A stretch of 5,633 nucleotides of DNA, from the NCBI GenBank assembly GCA_031283825.1, contig JAITAZ010000407.1:1-5633 (forward strand). Direction: 5' to 3'. The translations under genes and the position numbers were made by a program. The notes below the pieces were generated by a model. It did no database searches, was not told the DNA's origin, and worked only from the letters and a program-made list of their open reading frames with translations. Positions 1 to 5,528 of this stretch are shown here, piece after piece (position 1 is the first letter of the stretch; every line of letters begins with the position of its first letter). The stretch comes from Planctomycetaceae bacterium (GTDB taxonomy: Bacteria > Planctomycetota > Planctomycetia > Pirellulales > Thermoguttaceae).

Positions 1-82
1 AATGTAGAGACGCAATGCCTTGCGTCTCATTGTTCGATCAAAAGCTCACCGATAGAGACGCAAAGCATTGCGTCTCTACATT
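1..82. repeat. 82-bp palindromic element made of two related hairpins
   Basis: The outer 18 bases (1-18) are the perfect reverse complement of the last 18 (65-82). Each end also folds by itself: GAGACGCAA (7-15) pairs with TTGCGTCTC (20-28) around TGCC, and TAGAGACGCAA (53-63) pairs with TTGCGTCTCTA (68-78) around AGCA. The element can therefore form two small hairpins or one long stem with a 46-base loop. There is no coding capacity. The architecture is that of a REP/MITE-like dispersed palindrome, probably mobilised in trans or acting as an RNA-level punctuation mark. It starts exactly at the window edge, so it may extend further left. The inverted repeat is seen directly; its dispersed nature is inferred. 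Confidence 0.8.
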
Positions 83-121
83 GGGTTTAGCAATTTAAAA
101 ACGCTAAAAGTCCCTAATAAA

Positions 122-150
122 TTGTTACAATGCAAAATCCAAAATAAATT
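122..150 (+). promoter_or_regulatory. possible sigma-70-type promoter of the AAA/DUF5682 operon
   Basis: TTGTTA (122-127) is separated by 17 bases from TAAATT (145-150). Each hexamer matches 4 of 6 consensus positions. Transcription would start near 157, leaving a ~100-base AT-rich leader before the ATG at 255. The region is so AT-rich that chance matches are likely, and a small hairpin (GGGTTTAGC 83-91 with GCTAAA 103-108) lies just upstream. No Shine-Dalgarno sequence is visible before either candidate start codon. Confidence 0.28.
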
Positions 151-254
151 TTCCGAATAATATTACATAATTCAGAATTTTAAAATCCGTGAACGGTTAC
201 GATTTTATTAATTTTGTTTCTAAAACCTCTACTTATTTAACCCCCAAACTAAAC

Positions 255-1364
255 ATGACGCAAACAAAGAAAATCATAACGGAAATTTCCTCCGTAATCC
301 GTCAACACGCCGAACAAGAATTTAACGACGAATTGACACTCCTCCTCAAACACGATAATCGCGCTAAACCAACTAACTGGAAACTCTCGCCTTGGGCAGC
401 CCGAATGTATATAGTCGGCGGAACATTGCCCGACGGCTCAATAATCTCGCCTAAATATATCGGTAACGCACGCCTAATCGAAATTGCAATCGCAACACTC
501 GCAACAGACCGCGCTCTGCTACTCTACGGCTTGCCCGGCACCGCAAAATCTTGGGTAAGCGAACACCTCGCCGCAGCAATCAGCGGAGATTCCACTCTCC
601 TAATTCAAGGCACCGCAGGAACTGACGAATCCGCCATCAGATACGGTTGGAATTACGCACAACTACTCGCAGAAGGTCCGTCAAAAAACGCCCTCGTCCC
701 AAGCCCAATGATGAAAGCTATGACAAACGGAAAACTCGCACGAATCGAAGAATTAACCCGAATCGGAAACGACGTACAAGATACACTAATAACTATTCTA
801 TCCGAAAAAACTCTGCCAATCCCCGAACTCGGCGCTGAAATCCAAGCCGCAAAAGGTTTCAACGTTATCGCCACCGCAAATAATAGAGATAAAGGCGTAA
901 ACGAACTCTCAAGCGCACTAATGAGACGCTTCAACACCGTCATACTACCAACGCCAGACTCGCTAGACGAAGAAGTACAAATTGTCGAAAAAAGAGTAAA
1001 CCAACTCGGTAAAGCCCTAGAACTACCAGTCGAAAAACCAGCTATCGAAGAAATCCGCCGCGTCGTAACTATATTTCGCGAATTACGAAACGGTATCACC
1101 GCCGACGGAAAAACAAAAATTAAATCGCCAAGCGGAACACTCTCTACCGCCGAAGCTATCTCCGTTATAAACGGAGGTCTCGCTATCGCTGGATACTACG
1201 GAGACGGAATACTAAAAGCAGACGACCTCGCCGCTGGCGTTACAGGAACTATCATAAAAGACCCCATACAAGATACTATCGTTTGGAAAGAATATCTACA
1301 AACCATCGTAAAAGAACGAGACGGTTGGAAAGATTTATATAGAGCTTGCAAAGAAATCGTATGA
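255..1364 (+). CDS. MoxR-type AAA+ ATPase of the AAA-DUF5682(-VWA) locus
   Basis: A cytoplasmic ATPase of 369 residues from the ATG at 255. The order is: a short N-terminal helical lead, a conserved LSPWAARMYIVGG segment (about 45-57), then the AAA+ module. Walker A is GLPGTAKS (92-99). The Walker B position is ARIEEL (162-167), with Glu-Glu in place of the usual Asp-Glu. Sensor 1 lies in VIATANNRD (204-212) and the arginine finger in ALMRRFN (221-227). GTAGT and RYGWNY (about 119-134) are strongly conserved in this subgroup. MoxR ATPases work as hexameric remodelling chaperones, usually with a VWA partner; the substrate here is unknown. The stop overlaps the next gene's start (ATGA, 1361-1364), implying translational coupling. 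An upstream in-frame GTG at 189 would add 22 residues resembling no family N-terminus I know, so I prefer 255. Family call is firm; cellular role is inferred. Confidence 0.9.
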   Translation: MTQTKKIITEISSVIRQHAEQEFNDELTLLLKHDNRAKPTNWKLSPWAARMYIVGGTLPDGSIISPKYIGNARLIEIAIATLATDRALLLYGLPGTAKSWVSEHLAAAISGDSTLLIQGTAGTDESAIRYGWNYAQLLAEGPSKNALVPSPMMKAMTNGKLARIEELTRIGNDVQDTLITILSEKTLPIPELGAEIQAAKGFNVIATANNRDKGVNELSSALMRRFNTVILPTPDSLDEEVQIVEKRVNQLGKALELPVEKPAIEEIRRVVTIFRELRNGITADGKTKIKSPSGTLSTAEAISVINGGLAIAGYYGDGILKADDLAAGVTGTIIKDPIQDTIVWKEYLQTIVKERDGWKDLYRACKEIV

Positions 1365-3919
1365 GCTTAAATATTTTCGGTATAAGACATCACGGTCCCG
1401 GCTGTTCTCGCTCGCTCAACGCAGCTTTAGAGACACTACAACCTGATATTCTGCTCGTCGAAGCACCGCCGGAAGGTGAAGAAATTATCGAACTAGCCGC
1501 AAACCCAGAAATGATTCCGCCAGTCGCGATGATAGTTTATCCGCCAGATAAACCAGACGCCGCCGTATTCTACCCATTCGCCTCTTTCTCGCCCGAATGG
1601 AACGCTATCCAATTCGCGCTAAAAAAGAATATCCCGCTACGTTTTATCGACCTACCATACAAACACCGTTTCGCCCTCGACGAAACAGAAACAGAAAAAG
1701 AAATCGAAAAAGAAAAAATCTCAAAACAAAAAAACAACGACGCAAATTCTACTAATTCGCCCGATTCACAATCGCAAGACGCAAATTCTCCCGACGCAAA
1801 TATCGACGCTAACTCCGATAACGACGACGCTAAAATTTCTGCCGCCGACAAATCTTTTGCGCAACAAATAATCGACGACCCGCTTGGAGTTCTTTCTCAA
1901 GCCGCCGGATTCGACGATAACGAAACTTGGTGGGAACAAGTAATCGAGCAGTCGAAGGGCGAATCGATTGAAATTTTTAACGGAATTTTCGAGGCAATGT
2001 TCGCTTTACGCGAGAGAGTTAACGCTGAACTAGACGAGAATAAACAAGACGTCAATAATTTTTGTAACGAAAATTCTGACGGCGGCAATGATTCTACCGA
2101 TAATAAACGTAACGAAAATTCCGGCGGTTTCGACGCGAGATTTTTTCGTGATCGATGCGAGGTATATCGGGAATCGTGGATGCGTCAATGCGTGCGTAAG
2201 GCGTTGTCGGAGGGATTTCGGAAAATTGCGGTAGTTTGCGGCGCGTGGCATGCGCCGGTTCTTAACGTGATTTCAGATTCGGAATCGTTGACAAAATTAA
2301 CGCCGACCGAAAAGGCGGACGATTTTTTGTTACGAAAATTGCCGAAATCGAAATTGAAGGTATCGGTAACGTGGACGCCTTGGACGTTTTCGCGTCTTGC
2401 GTATCGCAGCGGTTATGGTGCTGGCGTTGTATCTCCGGGTTGGTACGAGCATTTGTGGACGACTCCAGACCGTGCGGCGTTGCGGTGGATTTCGTTGGCG
2501 GCAAGATTATTAAGAGCGGAATCGTTTGACGCTTCGGCGGCGAATATAATTGAGGCGGTTCGGCTTGCGGATTCGTTAGCTTCGTTGCGGAATCGACCGG
2601 CGGTTGGACTTGCGGAGGTCAACGAGTCGATATTGACGACGCTTTGTCGCGGCGATTTCATGCCGTTGAATTTAATAAGGCGGAAGTTAGAAACGGGATA
2701 TAAAATCGGTTCTGTTCCGAAGGAGACTCCGGCGGTTCCGTTGTTGCGAGACATTGAAGCGGAGCAGAAACGTTTGCGGATGAAAGTATCGGAAGAGATT
2801 ATTTCGATTGATCTAGATTTGCGTAAGGAGTCGGATCGGGCGAAGAGTAGATTATTGCATCGGTTGAATTTAATTGGCGTTGAGTGGGGCAAGTTGGGCG
2901 GCGAGCAGGTTCGTTCTTTGGGAACGTTTCATGAGTTTTGGCAGTTGCAGTGGCAAGTTGAGTTTGTGGTGCGGATAATTGAGTCTAATGTGTTGGGCAA
3001 TACGATTGAGTCTGCGGTATCTGGCGCGGTTCGGGGTCGGTCGGAGACGATTAAGACGTTGCCGGAGTTGACGGCATTGATTGAGGCGGCGTTGAAGGCG
3101 GAGGTTTCGGCGGCGGCGATTGACGAACTTTTAGAACGATTGAGAAATGAGTCGGCGGTTTCAACTGATACGAGCGGGCTTATGTTAGCGATACCGTCGT
3201 TATCGAATATTTTGCAATATGGCGATGTTAGAGGAACAAAGGCGAAAAATCTTGAACCGGTTTATAATGCAATTTTTGAGAGAATTTTGGCGAGTCTTGT
3301 TTTGGCTTCGTCGGCTCTTGATGATGAGGCGGCGGCGAAAAGAGTTGTCGAGATAAATGTAATTCAAGATTCGTTGAGATTATATTCGACGGAGACGCGG
3401 CGGAAGGATTGGCAAGGCGTTTTGGTGAAAATGTCGAAAAGCGACGTCGTTCATGGACTATTACGCGGACGATGTACGAGAATTTTATATGAAGACGGAG
3501 TTATGTCGGAGGAGGATTTAGGGCGTAGTATTGGACTAGCGGTAACGACGACTGTTGAGGCGATAAAGGTTGCGCAATGGATGCAAGGATTTCTTTATGG
3601 AAGCGGACAATTGTTGTTGCAATATGATTTATTGTGGGGTATTCTTAATTTATGGTTAAGTTCTCTTTCGGAAGAGAAGTTTAAGGAGTTATTACCGTTA
3701 TTGCGTAGAGCGTTTTCCGAATTCTCAATGCCGGAGATTCGAATGATGAGTGAAAAGGTAAAAAAGCTCGGATTACCAAATAATTCAGCAACAAAAATCC
3801 CAAACTCGGCAGCGATGACAATGTCAACCTCAATCCAGAAAAAAAATACTCAAGTTGACGAAAAACGAATAGAATTAGTATTGCCAATTTTAAGAAAAAT
3901 AATCGCAGAGAAATTTTAA
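1361..3919 (+). CDS. DUF5682 family protein, coupled to the MoxR ATPase
   Basis: An 852-residue soluble protein with no signal peptide or membrane segment. It opens with the family's N-terminal motif FGIRHHGPGCSRSL (6-19), followed by PDILLVEAPPEGEE and a VFYPFASFSPEW segment. DDPLGVLSQAAG and a WW pair come later, then a YRESWMRQ helix and AVVCGAWHAP (290-299). The C-terminal two thirds are predicted mostly helical. Two hydrophilic low-complexity stretches, rich in Asp, Asn, Glu and Lys (about 107-157 and 222-256), interrupt the N-terminal domain. No biochemical function is established for the family. The paired His-containing glycine motifs resemble those of TraB/EreA-like proteins, which is my inference. 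The ATG at 1361 overlaps the ATPase stop; a TTG at 1346 would add five residues but breaks the coupling and the family start. Codon use changes sharply inside the gene (see findings). No VWA gene follows. Confidence 0.88.
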   Translation: MSLNIFGIRHHGPGCSRSLNAALETLQPDILLVEAPPEGEEIIELAANPEMIPPVAMIVYPPDKPDAAVFYPFASFSPEWNAIQFALKKNIPLRFIDLPYKHRFALDETETEKEIEKEKISKQKNNDANSTNSPDSQSQDANSPDANIDANSDNDDAKISAADKSFAQQIIDDPLGVLSQAAGFDDNETWWEQVIEQSKGESIEIFNGIFEAMFALRERVNAELDENKQDVNNFCNENSDGGNDSTDNKRNENSGGFDARFFRDRCEVYRESWMRQCVRKALSEGFRKIAVVCGAWHAPVLNVISDSESLTKLTPTEKADDFLLRKLPKSKLKVSVTWTPWTFSRLAYRSGYGAGVVSPGWYEHLWTTPDRAALRWISLAARLLRAESFDASAANIIEAVRLADSLASLRNRPAVGLAEVNESILTTLCRGDFMPLNLIRRKLETGYKIGSVPKETPAVPLLRDIEAEQKRLRMKVSEEIISIDLDLRKESDRAKSRLLHRLNLIGVEWGKLGGEQVRSLGTFHEFWQLQWQVEFVVRIIESNVLGNTIESAVSGAVRGRSETIKTLPELTALIEAALKAEVSAAAIDELLERLRNESAVSTDTSGLMLAIPSLSNILQYGDVRGTKAKNLEPVYNAIFERILASLVLASSALDDEAAAKRVVEINVIQDSLRLYSTETRRKDWQGVLVKMSKSDVVHGLLRGRCTRILYEDGVMSEEDLGRSIGLAVTTTVEAIKVAQWMQGFLYGSGQLLLQYDLLWGILNLWLSSLSEEKFKELLPLLRRAFSEFSMPEIRMMSEKVKKLGLPNNSATKIPNSAAMTMSTSIQKKNTQVDEKRIELVLPILRKIIAEKF
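1739..1801 (+). repeat. short direct repeats encoding DANS-type low complexity
   Basis: GACGCAAATTCT occurs at 1739-1750 and 1778-1789, and a shortened GACGCAAAT at 1793-1801, all in the same reading frame. They give repeated Asp-Ala-Asn(-Ser) in the DUF5682 protein. The stretch probably grew by slippage or short duplications and forms a flexible acidic linker. It is part of the coding sequence, not a separate element. Confidence 0.7.
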
Positions 3920-4040
3920 TAATTCATGTTATAATATTTCTGTGGTAATTTTGTTTTATCTCTTGAGTTTTTCATCGCAGATTTCAAGCTGGTCATGTAC
4001 AAGAGAAAATTTCCTACCCCCTGAAAAAGACAACAGAATA

Positions 4041-4070
4041 TATTGGTTAATATTGGTGAATATTGGTGAA
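4041..4070. repeat. three tandem copies of a 10-bp unit
   Basis: TATTGGTTAA (4041-4050) is followed directly by two identical TATTGGTGAA units (4051-4060 and 4061-4070). The 10-bp period is close to one helical turn, so a protein binding each unit would sit on one face of the DNA. Copy number is too low to call it an iteron array. Its function is unknown. Confidence 0.75.
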
Positions 4071-4078
4071 TTTTTGTA

Positions 4079-4090
4079 ACGAATATTCGT
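4079..4090. repeat. 12-bp perfect palindrome
   Basis: ACGAATATTCGT reads the same on both strands. It lies 8 bases after the decamer repeat and 14 bases before the first GGGGAC array. A dimeric regulator could bind such a site, but no start codon or promoter lies close by to suggest a target gene. Confidence 0.6.
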
Positions 4091-4104
4091 GATAATTTTT
4101 TTGG

Positions 4105-4146
4105 GGGGACATTGGGGACAAAGGGGACGCTGGGGACGCTGGGGAC
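4105..4146 (+). repeat. GGGGAC array, 9-bp period, five copies
   Basis: GGGGAC occurs at 4105, 4114, 4123, 4132 and 4141, always separated by three bases (ATT, AAA, GCT, GCT). The period is exactly nine bases. Two more G residues precede the first copy. The array is the left arm of a larger inverted repeat whose right arm is at 4262-4303. Reading it on the minus strand gives a repetitive Cys-Pro-Gln/Arg-Pro-Gln translation that is an artefact of the repeat. Confidence 0.9.
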
Positions 4147-4154
4147 ACACTAAC

Positions 4155-4252
4155 TAAAATCTGGGATTAACGACTCAATAGAAGACAACAGCTTTTTAAA
4201 AAGAGAGATTTTTGTCAGTTTTATCCTCACGAGCCATTAATATCAGATTTTA
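4155..4252. repeat. inner inverted repeat between the GGGGAC arrays
   Basis: Bases 4155-4176 match the reverse complement of 4231-4252 at 18 of 22 positions, including a perfect nine-base end (TAAAATCTG with CAGATTTTA). This extends the pairing of the two GGGGAC arrays inwards, so 4103-4305 behaves as one ~200-bp hairpin-forming element with a ~54-base AT-rich loop. Confidence 0.65.
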
Positions 4253-4261
4253 AACAAGAAC

Positions 4262-4303
4262 GTCCCCAATGTCCCCTTTGTCCCCAGCGTCCCCAATGTC
4301 CCC
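4262..4303 (-). repeat. GGGGAC array on the minus strand, five copies
   Basis: GTCCCC occurs at 4262, 4271, 4280, 4289 and 4298, with spacers AAT, TTT, AGC and AAT. This is the same 9-bp-period array as at 4105-4146 but in the opposite orientation. The spacers use the same three triplets (ATT, AAA, GCT on the minus strand) in a different order. The arms would pair perfectly in the GGGGAC blocks and imperfectly in the spacers. Confidence 0.9.
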
Positions 4304-4452
4304 TTAAAAAATTATCTTTGGCTTTAAAAACCATATTATTTTTCTATACCGTTCACGCCCAAAAGAAAAAAACCAACTATTTGTTATCGCTCAAAGTATA
4401 ATTTAATCGCCGTTAATTGGACGGAAATCAATTATTATAACAACAAAACGAA

Positions 4453-4487
4453 GACGTTCTGTTGTTGTTAGCAACAGAACGCCTTTT
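4453..4487. terminator. probable rho-independent terminator, possibly bidirectional
   Basis: CGTTCTGTTG (4455-4464) pairs perfectly with CAACAGAACG (4472-4481) around a seven-base loop. On the plus strand the stem is followed by CCTTTT; on the minus strand by a looser T-rich run (GTCTTCGTTTTG). It lies about 43 bases beyond the stop of the minus-strand beta-barrel gene and at the end of the convergent region, so it fits as that gene's terminator and may also stop read-through from the plus-strand operon. Confidence 0.65.
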
Positions 4488-4523
4488 AATGACGTTACAT
4501 TAAGTAACAGGAAAAAAGAGAGT

Positions 4524-5510
4524 TTACCAACTGTACGCTACGCCCGCGTTTCCGGTATGCAAAACTTGCTGATTATTGGCGTATGAATCGTAACCGCCGA
4601 ACAGTCTAATGCGGTTTTTCTCGTAATTCAAACCGACGCCGAAAATTGCCCAGTCTCGTCTCGTGTTATTGCCGCGAACTGTAAAGTTTGCAGTCGAAAT
4701 CGGACTTCCTGCAAGACCAGCTGTAAACGACGTTGTTGAATCTGCATATTCATGTAACCATGCAATATTCGTATTGGCGTTGAGCCGTCCTCCATTATAA
4801 CCGCGAACTTTGGATTGAAGTCTCGTACCCAAAAGCGAACGGAAACTATCTGTTTCTGTACGTTTTCCAATAAGATTCAAACTGCCTGCGCCTTTTTCTG
4901 TGAATTTGTCTTGACGGTTGCCAATGTATTGAACGCCTAAATAAGGCTGCAATCGACCTAATTTTGTTGCGAAATCAAAACCGCGCTCGGCATAAACTGT
5001 ACCGACAAAGGCGTCGTGTTTACTGGTTGCGCGTCTTCCGACAAAAGAAATCGTGCGTTGAGTATCGTATTGAACGTTTCCCAATCCGGCATTTGCCAAC
5101 ACGTAACCGTTATACATGTTTTTGCGGTAATAAAGTCCCGCTAAAAATTCTTGCGATTTACTACGATCAAGCAAAACGCTGGAAATCCGACCTTCTCCAT
5201 AAGAGAAGTAACCGCCTAAACGAGTTCCGCGTTTGTATTCGCGGTCTGTTCCGATAATCGTTCCGCCGAATGATTGATTGTAACCGTAAGTGTTGCCGTC
5301 AAATTGCGACACGCCTCCGTTTCCGTAACCAAGCCCCCAAAGATTACGCTTGTACGATTTATTTGTACAAACATTTTCGCAGGGATTTTCACACGATTCA
5401 CAAGGTTCGCATGGATCGCAATCGGTAATGGCAATGGAAAGCAATCGCGGGACACAAATTGACAAATTTTCTCCCCACAAGTGTCCCACGAATGCTTTCC
5501 ATTGACCCAT
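4524..5510 (-). CDS. autotransporter-type outer-membrane beta-barrel protein, short or truncated
   Basis: 328 residues. From about residue 56 (NLWGLGYGNGG) to the end the sequence alternates polar and hydrophobic residues with many Gly, Tyr, Phe and Asn, as in a C-terminal autotransporter beta-domain. It contains YLGVQYIGN and FRSLLGTRL segments and ends in GVAYSW, whose terminal aromatic residue is typical of BAM-inserted outer-membrane proteins. About 275 residues is a full barrel. Before it lies a Cys ladder (31-48, six Cys, spaced mainly as CxxC). There is no passenger domain and no convincing signal peptide. Residues 3-27 are encoded by an inverted repeat, and an in-frame TGA 18 bases upstream excludes extension. 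It may be a decapitated remnant of a larger autotransporter, or the annotated start may be wrong. Barrel identity is fairly sure; functionality is doubtful. Confidence 0.78.
   Translation of the reverse strand: MGQWKAFVGHLWGENLSICVPRLLSIAITDCDPCEPCESCENPCENVCTNKSYKRNLWGLGYGNGGVSQFDGNTYGYNQSFGGTIIGTDREYKRGTRLGGYFSYGEGRISSVLLDRSKSQEFLAGLYYRKNMYNGYVLANAGLGNVQYDTQRTISFVGRRATSKHDAFVGTVYAERGFDFATKLGRLQPYLGVQYIGNRQDKFTEKGAGSLNLIGKRTETDSFRSLLGTRLQSKVRGYNGGRLNANTNIAWLHEYADSTTSFTAGLAGSPISTANFTVRGNNTRRDWAIFGVGLNYEKNRIRLFGGYDSYANNQQVLHTGNAGVAYSW
5432..5504. repeat. 73-bp inverted repeat covering the 5' end of the beta-barrel gene
   Basis: The 24 bases at 5432-5455 match the reverse complement of 5481-5504 at 22 of 24 positions, around a 25-base loop. 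Landmarks are AATGGAAAGCA in the left arm, its complement TGCTTTCCATT in the right arm, and GGGACAC/GTGTCCC flanking the loop. The right arm ends six bases inside the predicted start codon, so the transcript would begin with a strong hairpin. The form resembles a small palindromic repeat or MITE remnant. It shares no clear sequence with the elements at 1-82 or 4105-4303. Confidence 0.8.
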
Positions 5511-5519
5511 AATTATTGT

Positions 5520-5528
5520 AATATATCA
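5520..5528 (-). promoter_or_regulatory. possible extended -10 element before the beta-barrel gene
   Basis: Reading the minus strand, TGATATATT (5528 down to 5520) matches the extended -10 pattern TGn followed by TATATT. No good -35 hexamer is spaced to it; a TTGATA lies further up at 5559-5554. If used, transcription would start near 5513, giving an almost leaderless message. AT-richness makes a chance match likely. Confidence 0.22.

Larger units (their letters stand above)
3920..4523. other. 604-bp convergent intergenic region without a credible gene
   Basis: This lies between the 3' ends of the DUF5682 gene (+) and the beta-barrel gene (-). It holds a decamer tandem repeat, a 12-bp palindrome, two opposed GGGGAC arrays in a larger imperfect inverted repeat, and a terminator hairpin, each listed separately. 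The sequence from 3920 to 4035 and from 4306 to 4440 is AT-rich with no structure I can support. No tRNA, no protein with recognisable motifs and no VWA gene remnant could be seen in either orientation. Confidence 0.75.

Noticed and set aside
189..254. GTG start giving a 22-residue N-terminal extension of the ATPase
   Set aside because: The added residues look unlike the family, the region is intergenic in composition, and the ATG at 255 gives the expected N-terminal length. No ribosome binding site supports either start, so 189 is not excluded.
653..1099. 148-residue minus-strand open frame inside the ATPase gene
   Set aside because: A shadow of the AAA+ reading frame; the opposite frame carries clear Walker and sensor motifs.
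1346..1360. TTG start for the DUF5682 gene
   Set aside because: ATG at 1361 gives the typical family N-terminus and an ATGA overlap with the ATPase stop.
2413..2892. 159-residue minus-strand open frame inside the DUF5682 gene
   Set aside because: A shadow frame kept open by the TTG/GCG/TCG-rich codon use of this segment; no recognisable motif.
1950..3760. Replication origin or terminus inferred from the skew flip
   Set aside because: The skewed patch is under 2 kb, lies inside a coding frame, reverts at its other end, and has no DnaA-box cluster.
3956..4150. 64-residue minus-strand open frame starting with Cys-Pro-Gln repeats
   Set aside because: The translation is produced by the GGGGAC array, with no domain and no conserved features.
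4105..4303. CRISPR array
   Set aside because: Units repeat every 9 bp with 3-bp spacers, far too short for CRISPR, and the two arrays face opposite ways.
4964..5257. 97-residue plus-strand open frame opposite the beta-barrel gene
   Set aside because: The minus-strand frame has clear barrel periodicity and a terminal Trp; this one is Arg-rich noise.
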